From: Alphaproteobacteria bacterium
GTDB taxonomy: Bacteria; Pseudomonadota; Alphaproteobacteria; GCA-2731375
Direction of reading: 5' to 3'
Assembly: GCA_028281075.1 (NCBI GenBank)
Contig: JANQKO010000681.1
Location: 1 to 18,091 of the forward strand
DNA: 18,091 nucleotides
The notes beneath the pieces are model-generated. The model was not told where the DNA came from, ran no database searches, and saw only the letters and a list, made by a program, of their open reading frames with translations. Below, piece after piece: positions 6,182-13,440 of this stretch; positions within the stretch are counted from its first letter, which is position 1; every line of letters starts with the position of its first letter. A program made the position numbers and the translations under genes.

Positions 6182-7339
6182 TCAGCCGAAATAGTCCCGC
6201 AGCACGCGCCCGTAGATCCGTGTCAGCGTCTCGATATCGGCGACGGCGACATGCTCGTCGACCTTGTGCATGGTGCGGCCGACCATGCCGAACTCGACCA
6301 CCGGGCAATGGTGCTTGATGAAGCGGGCGTCCGACGTGCCGCCCGTGGTGCTGAGCTCGGGCGTGACGCCGGTCTCGGCCGTGACGGCCCGGCGCAGCAG
6401 GTCGGTGAAATCGCCGGGCGCGGTCAGGAACGGCTCGCCGCCGACGCGCAGGTTCAGGTCGTAGTCGCCGCCGACCTCGGCGCATTCCCGGCGCAGCCAG
6501 TCGCAGAGATCAGCGCCGGTCTGGCTGGTGTTGAAGCGGATGTTGAAGGCGGCCGTCGCCTCGGCCGGGATCACGTTGCTGGCGGCATTGCCGACGTCGA
6601 CGCTGGTGATCTCCAGGTTGGTCGCCTGGAAATGGTCGTTGCCGTCGTCGAACCCGCGCGCCAGCAGCCGGTCGAGCATGGCGAGCAGGCGCGGGATCGG
6701 GTTGTCGGCGAGGTGCGGATAAGCGACATGGCCCTGCGTCCCGCGCACCACCAGCCTGCCGCCGAGCGTGCCCCGGCGGCCGTTCTTGATCATCTCGCCG
6801 AGCCTGCCGGGGTTGGTCGGCTCGCCGACCAGGCAATGGTCGATCGCCTCGCCGCGTTCGGCCAGCCAGGCCAGCACCTTCTCGGTGCCGTTGATGGCCG
6901 GGCCTTCCTCGTCGCCGGTGATCAGCAGGCTGATGGCGCCGTCGAAGCCGTTGCCGCGCGCGGTCAGGAAGCCGGCCGCGGCGGCGACGAAACAGGCGAT
7001 CGCCGCCTTCATGTCGCTGGCGCCGCGGCCCCAGAGCGTGCCGTCGATCACCTCGGCGGCGAAGGGATCGGCCTGCCAGGCCGCCGCGTCGCCGACCGGC
7101 ACCACGTCGGTATGGCCGGCGAAGCAAAAGTTCGGCCGGCCCGCGCCGCGCCGGGCATAGAGGTTGTCGACGTCGTCCGTCCCGGGTTCGGAGAACACCA
7201 GCCGGTGGCAGGTGAAGCCCAGGCCTTCGAGCGTCGTCTGCAGGACGTCCAGCGCGCCGGCGTCCGTCGGCGTCACGCTGGGCCGCCGGATCAGCGCGCG
7301 GGCGAGATCCAGCGCATCGATCCGCGCGGTTGCATCCAT
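6182..7339 (-). CDS. dapE: Succinyl-diaminopimelate desuccinylase
   Basis: The 385-residue M20-family metallopeptidase hydrolyses N-succinyl-LL-diaminopimelate to LL-diaminopimelate and succinate. The metal and catalytic residues are visible: H76 and D78 (AGHTDVVPVG), D109 (WGRGASDMKAA), base E144 with E145 (TGDEEGPA), E173 (GEPT) and H358 (RTMHKVDEHV). The dimerisation domain (about 180-295) contains GRRGTLGGRLVVRGTQGHVAYPH. The ATG at 7339 (MDATARIDALDLARAL) is chosen over the in-frame TTG at 7375 because it fits family N-termini. The gene lies 78 bases after dapD, which makes the substrate's precursor, so the two are sequential steps of one pathway. Confidence 0.95.
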   Translation of the reverse strand: MDATARIDALDLARALIRRPSVTPTDAGALDVLQTTLEGLGFTCHRLVFSEPGTDDVDNLYARRGAGRPNFCFAGHTDVVPVGDAAAWQADPFAAEVIDGTLWGRGASDMKAAIACFVAAAAGFLTARGNGFDGAISLLITGDEEGPAINGTEKVLAWLAERGEAIDHCLVGEPTNPGRLGEMIKNGRRGTLGGRLVVRGTQGHVAYPHLADNPIPRLLAMLDRLLARGFDDGNDHFQATNLEITSVDVGNAASNVIPAEATAAFNIRFNTSQTGADLCDWLRRECAEVGGDYDLNLRVGGEPFLTAPGDFTDLLRRAVTAETGVTPELSTTGGTSDARFIKHHCPVVEFGMVGRTMHKVDEHVAVADIETLTRIYGRVLRDYFG

Positions 7340-7417
7340 GTTTCGGGTCTTACCGGCTGCCCGAAACCCGGTCAACTGTCCTTGAACGTGCCAGCCGCGC
7401 GGTTGCCGGGTGCAGGG

Positions 7418-8263
7418 CTAGTCGCGCAGCAATTCGTTGATCGAGGTCTTGGCCCGGGTGCCGGCGTCGACCTGCTTGACGATGACGGCGCAGTAGAGGC
7501 TGGGGCCGGGGCTGCCGTCGGCCAGCGGCCGGCCCGGCAGGGCGCCCGGCACGACGACGGAATAGGCCGGCACGCGGCCGTAATGCACCTCGCCCGTGGC
7601 GCGGTCGACGATCTTGGTCGAGGCGCCGATATAGACGCCCATGGACAGCACCGCGCCCTGCTCGACGATGACGCCCTCGGCCACTTCCGAGCGGGCGCCG
7701 ATGAAACAGTCGTCCTCGATGACGACGGGGTTGGCCTGCAGCGGCTCCAGCACGCCGCCGATGCCGGCGCCGCCGGAGATGTGGCAGTTCCTGCCGATCT
7801 GGGCGCAGCTTCCGACCGTGGCCCAGGTGTCGACCATGCTGCCGGAATCGACGTAGGCGCCCAGGTTGACGAAGCTTGGCATCAGCACGACACCCGGCGC
7901 GATATAGGCCGAGCGGCGGACGACGCAGTTCGGCACGGCGCGGAAGCCGGCCGTGCGGAACTGGTTGTCGCCCCAGCCCTCGAACTTGGACGGCACCTTG
8001 TCGAACCAGGTGGTGCGCGCGCCGGGGCCGCCGTCGATCGGCGCCATGTCGTAGAGCCGGAACGACAGCAGCACGGCCTTCTTCAGCCACTGGTTCACCC
8101 GCCAGCCGCCGTCGCGCTTCTCGGCGACACGCATCTCGCCGCCGTCGAGCGCCGTCAGCGCCGTCTCGATGGCCTCGCGCACGGCGCCGGTGGTGCCGGG
8201 ACCGATGTTCTCGCGGTCTTCCCAGGCGGCGTCGATCGCGGCTTGCAGACTATCGGCGTTCAT
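7418..8263 (-). CDS. dapD: 2,3,4,5-tetrahydropyridine-2,6-dicarboxylate N-succinyltransferase
   Basis: The 281-residue trimeric acyltransferase succinylates tetrahydrodipicolinate from succinyl-CoA in the succinylase branch of lysine and peptidoglycan precursor synthesis. An N-terminal helical part (to about 100) includes WRVNQWLKKAVLLSFRL. It is followed by a left-handed beta-helix of hexapeptide repeats (about 105-245), seen in VNLGAYVDSGSMVDTWATVG, GGAGIGGVLEPLQA and VIEDDCFIGARSEV. The ATG at 8263 has a strong AGAGGGG ribosome binding site five bases upstream. A TTG at 8284 in frame is ignored. It is the first gene of dapD-dapE-membrane protein, with a plausible promoter at 8297-8324. Confidence 0.96.
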   Translation of the reverse strand: MNADSLQAAIDAAWEDRENIGPGTTGAVREAIETALTALDGGEMRVAEKRDGGWRVNQWLKKAVLLSFRLYDMAPIDGGPGARTTWFDKVPSKFEGWGDNQFRTAGFRAVPNCVVRRSAYIAPGVVLMPSFVNLGAYVDSGSMVDTWATVGSCAQIGRNCHISGGAGIGGVLEPLQANPVVIEDDCFIGARSEVAEGVIVEQGAVLSMGVYIGASTKIVDRATGEVHYGRVPAYSVVVPGALPGRPLADGSPGPSLYCAVIVKQVDAGTRAKTSINELLRD

Positions 8264-8296
8264 GGTGGCCCCTCTTGCTCGCAAACGGCCGGGCGC

Positions 8297-8324
8297 ACCT
8301 TAATGGCCAGCCAGGACTAGTCAA
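8297..8324 (-). promoter_or_regulatory. Probable dapD promoter
   Basis: Read on the minus strand, TTGACT (8319-8324) is followed after 16 bases by TAAGGT (8297-8302), about 34 bases before the dapD ATG. The -35 is strong and the -10 is weak. The -35 lies inside a 10-bp sequence repeated in inverted orientation at 9528-9537, on the other side of the Fic island. Confidence 0.45.
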
Positions 8325-8360
8325 CCGGCACGGCGTAACAGAATGAGGCCAGCACGGAAA

Positions 8361-8984
8361 CTAAACGGACGAATTTCCTTGGTAAGGAAGTCCGTCATCC
8401 TCAAGTTGGGCCTGAAGCAGGCCTGCTATGTAATCTTCCATTTTGCTGAAATCGAGATGCCCTTCATCCCATGCTCTATCAGCCGCTGCCAGTGCGGCTT
8501 CGTAACCACCCCGGCTCTCTCTGATCCGCTCAGGAAGAATTTTTCTCCCCGGCAACAACGCGCCGGAGCGGACGCAGAGCAAGTAATAACAGGTTGCTCT
8601 TGCTGTTCTTCCATTTCCTTCAATAAACGGATGGATCCAATTCAGTCGCCACAGACCATATGCGGCTAACTCTGTCTCGGTCCACACATACCAATTTTCC
8701 TGAATCGTCGAAACAAAGCGATCCATCCAGTCGTTAACATCGTTGAAGTGTGGTGGTTTGTGGCTTCCTACGTAAATGGGTTCCTTACGGAATCTTCCGC
8801 CGAATTGAGAGATATTCGCTACAGCAACATGATTTAGGGCCCAGAGCAGATATTTGTCGAAAGCTCCGGGCCCCTTCATCAGGCCGATCTCGATGCAGTT
8901 GGTCAGCAGTTCATATTGCCGGTTCAGGTTTTGCTCCTGAATTCGGTCGAAGAGGTACTGATCTTCCTGTTCGAGGATGAACAC
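8361..8984 (-). CDS. Fic family protein (putative AMP/nucleotidyl-transferase, toxin-like)
   Basis: A Fic-domain protein of 207 residues from a GTG. The complete catalytic motif HPFIEGNGRTAR (118-129) carries catalytic H118, acidic E122 and the phosphate-binding GNGR. The substrate-positioning flap is FGGRFRKEPIYVGSHKPP (61-78). Fic proteins usually transfer AMP from ATP to a target hydroxyl, and free ones can block growth. No inhibitory (S/T)xxxE(G/N) helix is seen inside this protein, so restraint would have to come from a partner; the small gene just upstream is the candidate. The start is uncertain: the frame stays open upstream through FSAEPYIS to an in-frame TGA near 9051, with no ATG/GTG/TTG except this GTG, which lacks a ribosome binding site. 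An ATA at 9014 overlapping the upstream stop is the alternative. Confidence 0.85.
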   Translation of the reverse strand: MFILEQEDQYLFDRIQEQNLNRQYELLTNCIEIGLMKGPGAFDKYLLWALNHVAVANISQFGGRFRKEPIYVGSHKPPHFNDVNDWMDRFVSTIQENWYVWTETELAAYGLWRLNWIHPFIEGNGRTARATCYYLLCVRSGALLPGRKILPERIRESRGGYEAALAAADRAWDEGHLDFSKMEDYIAGLLQAQLEDDGLPYQGNSSV

Positions 8985-9010
8985 GGATATGTATGGTTCA
9001 GCAGAAAATT

Positions 9011-9226
9011 CTATGCAGGGGCTTTGCTCACCCGCAGGCTCTTGGACGACTCAACTGCCGATTCTTTTGTTATGCGAGAACCTTTGGGCGCATTTCCATA
9101 CACAAAGCTTGCCCGTTGCTCCATGAGTTGCTCATCCGTTAATTCAACGGATTTTGCACGGTCCAAAAGCGCTCGCAACTCTGGACGCTCTGGTGCGCGC
9201 TTTAGGGCCGACTTGCGTTCCGCCAT
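9011..9226 (-). CDS. Small protein upstream of fic, candidate antitoxin
   Basis: This 71-residue hydrophilic protein starts at an ATG with a strong ribosome binding site (GGGGAG, seven bases upstream). A Lys/Arg-rich first half (MAERKSALKRAPERPELRALLDRAK) leads into LTDEQLMEQRASFVYGNAPKGSRITKESA. The segment SFVYGN (40-45) has the spacing of the inhibitory (S/T)xxxE(G/N) motif of Fic antitoxins but has Gly where the motif glutamate is expected. By position (immediately before fic on the same strand, stop 26 bases before the fic GTG) it is the likely partner that keeps the Fic protein inactive. I recall similar small proteins next to Fic genes but cannot name the family, so the antitoxin role is inference from context. 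Confidence 0.65.
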   Translation of the reverse strand: MAERKSALKRAPERPELRALLDRAKSVELTDEQLMEQRASFVYGNAPKGSRITKESAVESSKSLRVSKAPA

Positions 9227-9576
9227 TTAGAATCTCCCCGGTGCAGAAAACTCACGCAACCGCACCATCACACGGCCGCAGTTGGATGCGATTCATAGGC
9301 TGTTATGTATGCGCTCTTGCGCTGGAAAAAGCTAGGACAGGCTGTATCACTGCAATTAGCATTGCGTTGCCAAACATGCCTAATGATCAGGTCTTGAGCC
9401 TGAGGTGGAAATATTCTCTTTTAAAAACAAGATCTTATGGAAGTTTTGAGATGTCTCGCCACTTCGTCCTGTGAAGCCTTCTCTGGGCACTGCGCGCATA
9501 TTGAACTGTTATTTTCAACCTAGGTGACCGGTTGACTCGATTGTGGCCCGTCCGACGACGGACTAACACGTCTGCA
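9227..9576. other. Intergenic gap between the candidate antitoxin and the HAD gene
   Basis: These 350 bases hold no convincing gene. A plus-strand frame of 106 codons (9154-9474) runs antisense to the candidate antitoxin and shows no protein-like pattern. The stretch is AT-rich around 9400-9450. It should contain the promoter of the minus-strand Fic pair, but no clear -35/-10 is visible. The small repeat GCGC-TCTT-GCGC (near 9311-9322) is the only dyad close to a possible promoter. The right 10-bp inverted repeat is at 9528-9537, after which GC content returns to the genome level. Confidence 0.5.
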
Positions 9577-10257
9577 CTATGGCAATGCCGTAAGCCAGGT
9601 CGTCAGGTCGTCGGTATGGTGGTGCACGTGGTCGGTGTCGGCGGCCTGGGCCGGGCTGTCGGGGGCGTCGGAGACCCAGACCGTGGTCATGCCCAGCGCC
9701 GCCGCCGGCGCCAGGTTGCGGACCATGTCCTCGAACATGATCGCGGTCAGCGGGTCGATGCCGTGCCGGGCCAGCATCTTTTCGTACGGGTCCATGGTCG
9801 GCTTCGGCAGATAGTCGGAATCGACGATGTCGAACACGTCCTCGAAGTGGTGCCGGATGCCGAGCCGGTCGGTGACGCGGGCGGCATGGTCGCGAGTGCC
9901 GTTGGTGAAGATCAGCTTGCGGCCCGGCAGCCGCGCCAGCGCGGCGTCGAGCGCGACGTCGGCGGGAATGCCCGACAGGTCGATCTCGTGCACATAGTCG
10001 AGGAAGGCCGCCGGGTCCATGCCGGTCTCGACCATCAGGCCGCGCAGCGTGGTGCCATGCTGGCGGAAATGATCCTTCTGCAGCCGCCGCGCCTCGTCGA
10101 AGCCGACGCCCATATAGCCGGCGATGAACTCGCCCATGCGCCGGTCGATCTGGTCGAACAGGTTGCAGCGGCGCGGATAGAGCGTGTTGTCGAGATCGAA
10201 GATCCAGACCTCGACATGGTCGACGTGGGCGGCGTCGGGGAGCGTGGCTTGCGGCAT
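9577..10257 (-). CDS. HAD-superfamily hydrolase, pyrimidine 5'-nucleotidase type
   Basis: The 226-residue protein has all four HAD motifs. Motif I is FDLDNTLYP, with nucleophile D21 and D23; motif II is IFTNGT (T118). Motif III is the lysine in LPKPTMDPY (K152), and motif IV is FEDMVRN (E176, D177). The helical cap sequence (CNLFDQIDRRMGEFIAGYMG) and DLDNTLYP match the subfamily annotated as pyrimidine 5'-nucleotidase in proteobacteria, which dephosphorylates nucleoside monophosphates; the true substrate is not proven. The ATG at 10257 is preferred over an in-frame TTG at 10293. In related genomes this gene commonly sits between argB and dapD. The C-terminal stretch DHVHHHTDD is His-rich and unremarkable otherwise. 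Confidence 0.87.
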   Translation of the reverse strand: MPQATLPDAAHVDHVEVWIFDLDNTLYPRRCNLFDQIDRRMGEFIAGYMGVGFDEARRLQKDHFRQHGTTLRGLMVETGMDPAAFLDYVHEIDLSGIPADVALDAALARLPGRKLIFTNGTRDHAARVTDRLGIRHHFEDVFDIVDSDYLPKPTMDPYEKMLARHGIDPLTAIMFEDMVRNLAPAAALGMTTVWVSDAPDSPAQAADTDHVHHHTDDLTTWLTALP

Positions 10258-10331
10258 GGCCGGGACTCTGGTTGCTGGCGTCGTCCGGGGCAAGGGAAAA
10301 CCGGCGGCGGCCCGCGCAAATGTGCGACCGG

Positions 10332-10346
10332 TTAAGGCGACCTTAA
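10332..10346. promoter_or_regulatory. CtrA-type box upstream of the GGDEF gene
   Basis: The sequence TTAA-GGCGACC-TTAA is an exact match to the TTAA-N7-TTAA core bound by the alphaproteobacterial response regulator CtrA. The same stretch is also a short inverted repeat, TTAAGG-CGA-CCTTAA. A further TTAAC lies at 10357-10361 but at the wrong spacing. It is in the 140-base divergent gap, 52 bases before the GGDEF start. Such AT half-sites are rare in this GC-rich DNA. Binding is inferred, not shown. Confidence 0.6.
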
Positions 10347-10397
10347 GCTTCGCCGGTTAACGTCTCAGAACACGGTATTCTGCTGCAGATCAAGTAC

Positions 10398-12113
10398 ATG
10401 CCGCCACTTTCCCAGTCGCGAGAGTTGCATGCGGGGGCGTCGACGGGCATGGCCGACCATGCGCCCCAAGCGCTGGTGGCGGCCTATCCCGGACCGGCCT
10501 TCTGTGTCGATGCGAACGGCGCCGTGCTGGCCTGCAATCCGGCCATCGAGCCGGTGATTTCGGTGCTGGAGACCAATCCGGCGATCAAGAACACGCTGCT
10601 GCGGGTCGTCCGCGACGGGCGCCCGAGCCTGGAACGCCTGAAGCTGTCGGGCGCGCATGCCGGCCGCGTGTTCGACCTCGCCTTCCTGCCGGTCGCGGAC
10701 GGCGGCGAGGCGGCGGTGCTGGCGGTCGGCCGCGACAGCACGCTGGACGTGCATTTCACCGAGGCCGTGGTGCTGTCGCGGCAGCTCTTCAAGGACCTGG
10801 TGACCTGCTCCGCCGATTTCGCCTGGGATGTGGGGGCCGACCACAACTTCGCCTTCGTCTCGCCGCAGGGCGCGCTCGGCTATGACGCGCACGAACTGGC
10901 CGACAATCCCGTCCGCCTGCTGGCCCCGGACCCCTACCGGCCGCCGGACCCCTGGCCGTTCGAGAGCGCCGAGCCGCAGAACGGCGTCGAGGTCTGGCTG
11001 AAACGGTCGGACGGGCGCCTGGCCTGCGTCCTGGTGTCGAGCCTGCCGGTGCTGGACGACGACGGCAACTGGTGCGGCGCGCGCGGGGTCTGCCGCGACG
11101 TCACCGAGGCACGCGAACGCGAGGCCGAGCTGACCCGGGTCCGGGCGCGCCAGGAGCTGACCCGCGCCATCGTCGATTCGATCCGCAACGAGCTGACCCC
11201 GGGCGCCATGTTCGCTGCCGCCGCGAAGCTGACGGCGCGGGCCCTGCAGGCGGCGCAGGTGACGATCATCCGCGAGGGCGAGGCTGGCCAGGGCGAGGTC
11301 GTCGCCGCCATCGGCGACGCGTCCCTGGCGCCGTCGCCCGATCGCCTGCCGGTCGCCAGCGCCGAGGACGGCGCCGAGCTCGTGGTCGACGAGGCCAGCC
11401 GGACGCTGTTCGCTCCCTGCCGCTACCAGCACGAGTTGAAGGGCCGGCTCTGCGTGGTCTGGCCGCGCGACGATCACCGCGACGAGGCCGAGGACAAGTC
11501 GGTGCTGGCCGACCTCGCCGGCCAGATCGGCATCGCCATGGCCCAGGCCGAGGTGCAGGACCGCCTGGAACACCTTTCGCGCACCGACGAGCTGACCGGA
11601 CTGCTGAACCGGCGCGCCTTCGTCGAGACCGTGTCGCAACGGATCGCGCAGCACCGCCGCATGGGACGCGTCGGCGCGTTGCTCTATCTCGATCTCGACA
11701 ACTTCAAGGCCGTCAACGACATGCGCGGCCATGCTCGCGGCGACGCTGTTCTGTGCGAGCTGGCCGGACTGATGCTGAACGGCGGCTTGCGCCGGGGCGA
11801 CACCTCCGGCCGGATCGGCGGCGACGAGTTCGCGATCTGGCTCGAGGAAACCGGTGCCGAGGGCGCCGTGGCCAAGGCCGAGGCGCTGCTGGCGGACGCC
11901 GCCGGACTGCGGCGGCATTCCGGCCGCGACGACCGGCCGCTGACGCTGTCGATCGGCGTCGCGGTGGCTGTGCCCGACTCCGACGGCAACGTCGACAGCC
12001 TGATCGCCGCCGCCGACGCCGCCATGTACCGGGCCAAGCAGGCCGGCAAGGGCGCCGTGGTGCTGGCCGGCGCCGACGAAAAGACAGAGGGTGACGAGGA
12101 AACCGCATGCTGA
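10398..12113 (+). CDS. Diguanylate cyclase with N-terminal PAS-like and GAF-like sensory regions
   Basis: A 571-residue soluble protein ending in a complete GGDEF domain (about 395-558). It shows the entry motif RTDELTGLLNRRAF (395-408), metal-binding LYLDLDNFKAVND (D432) and the active-site signature GGDEF (474-478). The inhibitory product-binding site RRGD (465-468, RxxD) lies exactly five residues before GGDEF. It should therefore make cyclic di-GMP from two GTP and be feedback-controlled. Upstream are a PAS-like region (about 25-115), a second one (about 125-238, ending GARGVCRDVTEAREREAEL), a short coiled linker and a GAF-like region (about 255-385). There is no membrane segment, so it senses cytoplasmic signals. 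ATG 10449 is an alternative start. It overlaps the DUF2336 gene and has a CtrA box upstream. Confidence 0.93.
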   Translation: MPPLSQSRELHAGASTGMADHAPQALVAAYPGPAFCVDANGAVLACNPAIEPVISVLETNPAIKNTLLRVVRDGRPSLERLKLSGAHAGRVFDLAFLPVADGGEAAVLAVGRDSTLDVHFTEAVVLSRQLFKDLVTCSADFAWDVGADHNFAFVSPQGALGYDAHELADNPVRLLAPDPYRPPDPWPFESAEPQNGVEVWLKRSDGRLACVLVSSLPVLDDDGNWCGARGVCRDVTEAREREAELTRVRARQELTRAIVDSIRNELTPGAMFAAAAKLTARALQAAQVTIIREGEAGQGEVVAAIGDASLAPSPDRLPVASAEDGAELVVDEASRTLFAPCRYQHELKGRLCVVWPRDDHRDEAEDKSVLADLAGQIGIAMAQAEVQDRLEHLSRTDELTGLLNRRAFVETVSQRIAQHRRMGRVGALLYLDLDNFKAVNDMRGHARGDAVLCELAGLMLNGGLRRGDTSGRIGGDEFAIWLEETGAEGAVAKAEALLADAAGLRRHSGRDDRPLTLSIGVAVAVPDSDGNVDSLIAAADAAMYRAKQAGKGAVVLAGADEKTEGDEETAC

Positions 12114-13351
12114 GGAAGCTGTTCAGCCGCAAACCCAAGCCGGCCGACGAGCAGATGTCTCCGAGCTACGAGGAACAGCGGCAGCAGATCCAGAACGCCG
12201 ACGCGAGCGTGCGCCTGGATCTGGCCAGCCGGACGGATGCCCGGCCGGAGATCCTGTATTACCTGGCCGAGGACGACTCTCCCGATGTCCGCCGCGCGAT
12301 CGCCGCGAACTCGGCGACGCCGGCCCAGGCCGACGTGCTGCTGGCCACCGATGCCGACGACGAGGTGCGCTGCGACCTGGCGCTGAAGATCGCCCGGCTG
12401 GTGCCGGACATGCCGGCCGACGAGCAGAACCGGGTGCGCGAGCAGGCCATCGAGGTGCTGGACATGCTGGCCCAGGACCAGTTGCCGCGGGTCCGCGCCA
12501 TCCTGTCCGAGCAATTGAAGGCGGCGGGCAACGTGCCGAAGCAGGTCATCACCCGGCTGGCCAGGGACGTGGAGCTGATCGTCTCGGCGCCGGTGCTGGA
12601 ATACTCGCCGCTGCTGAACGACGCCGACCTGCTGGAGATCATCGCCGCCGGCACCGCTCAGGGCGCGATGACGGCGATCGCCAAGCGCACCGACGTCGGC
12701 GCCGACATCGCCGACGCCGTGGTCGCCTCGCTGGACGTGCCGGCGGTGGCCGCGCTGCTGACCAACAAGGGCGCGCAGATCCGCGAGGAGACGCTGGACA
12801 AGATCATCGACAACGCGGCCGAGGTCGATAGCTGGCACGAGCCGCTGGTGATGCGGCCGGAGCTGTCGATGCGGGCGGTGCGGCGCATAGCCGGTTTCGT
12901 CGCCTCGTCGCTGGTCAGCATCCTCGCCGAGCGGAACGACCTGGACGAGCACACGGCGGCCGAGCTGGCCGAGGCCGTGAAGAAGCGGCTCGATCAGGCC
13001 GGCGGCGACGCCGACGACGCGGCCCGCGCCCTGTCGATGTTCGAGGCGGGCGGGCTCGACGACGAGGCGGTCAGCGGCGCCGTCGACCTGGGCCAGATCG
13101 AATTCGTCGTGCATGCCCTGTCGCTGCGCGGGCAGGTGTCGCTGGACAGCGTCCGCAAGCTGCTGAACTCTGGCAGCGCCAAGGCGATCACCGCCTTGAG
13201 CTGGAAGGCCGGCCTGTCCATGCGCACGGCCATGCGCCTGCAGAGCAAGGCCGGCAAGGTGCCGCCGAACAAGATGCTCTACGCCCGCAACGGCACCGAT
13301 TTCCCGTTGAGCGAGGAAGACATGAAGTGGCAGCTCGACGCGTTCGCCTGA
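12107..13351 (+). CDS. DUF2336 domain-containing protein (HEAT-like helical repeats)
   Basis: The 414-residue, highly charged protein lacks a signal peptide or membrane helix. It is largely helical, with HEAT-like repeats, for example RLDLASRTDARPEILYYLAE and SPDVRRAIAANSATPAQADV, then further helices to about 340. The C-terminal segment VRKLLNSGSAKAITALSWKA is typical of DUF2336 proteins, which occur mainly in Alphaproteobacteria and whose biochemical role is not established. The ATG overlaps the cyclase stop by seven bases and has GAGG eight bases upstream, so it is co-translated with the diguanylate cyclase. This makes it a candidate partner, scaffold or effector for cyclic di-GMP signalling, which is inference from the overlap. 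No PilZ or EAL motif is visible in it. Confidence 0.88.
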   Translation: MLRKLFSRKPKPADEQMSPSYEEQRQQIQNADASVRLDLASRTDARPEILYYLAEDDSPDVRRAIAANSATPAQADVLLATDADDEVRCDLALKIARLVPDMPADEQNRVREQAIEVLDMLAQDQLPRVRAILSEQLKAAGNVPKQVITRLARDVELIVSAPVLEYSPLLNDADLLEIIAAGTAQGAMTAIAKRTDVGADIADAVVASLDVPAVAALLTNKGAQIREETLDKIIDNAAEVDSWHEPLVMRPELSMRAVRRIAGFVASSLVSILAERNDLDEHTAAELAEAVKKRLDQAGGDADDAARALSMFEAGGLDDEAVSGAVDLGQIEFVVHALSLRGQVSLDSVRKLLNSGSAKAITALSWKAGLSMRTAMRLQSKAGKVPPNKMLYARNGTDFPLSEEDMKWQLDAFA

Positions 13352-13440
13352 CGCGTTGACGGCGCCGCGCGGATTGCGGGGGGCGCCGGCTGCACGGTGA
13401 TGCCTTTGGTTCGGGCCACATCAGCAACCGATAGCCGATC

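Larger units (their letters stand above)
8319..9537. mobile_element. Low-GC accessory island carrying a Fic toxin-antitoxin-like pair, flanked by 10-bp inverted repeats
   Basis: Between dapD and the HAD gene the base composition falls sharply (about 45-50% GC by eye against about 70% around it), and the codon use of the two genes inside differs from neighbours. AGTCAACCGG (8319-8328) and CCGGTTGACT (9528-9537) form a perfect 10-bp inverted repeat at the outer limits of this stretch. There is no integrase, transposase or tRNA. Horizontal acquisition is well supported by composition; the repeats as boundaries are a suggestion, because the left one also holds the dapD -35. Confidence 0.5.

Noticed and set aside
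6179..8320. 713-codon plus-strand open frame opposite dapE and dapD
   Set aside because: Antisense shadow of dapE/dapD; the sense products have complete motifs and the antisense product shows no family likeness.
9154..9474. 106-codon plus-strand frame in the Fic island
   Set aside because: It overlaps the candidate antitoxin in antisense, starts without a clear ribosome binding site, and has no protein pattern.
10365..11918. 517-codon minus-strand frame opposite the GGDEF gene
   Set aside because: Antisense shadow of a gene with an intact GGDEF domain.
11684..13114. 476-codon minus-strand frame spanning the cyclase/DUF2336 junction
   Set aside because: Antisense shadow; no recognisable domain and it runs across two sense genes.
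13361..13387. GGCGCC ... GGCGCC inverted repeat after the DUF2336 gene, as a terminator
   Set aside because: Each arm is itself a palindrome, the loop is long and no T-run follows, so a terminator call is not supported.
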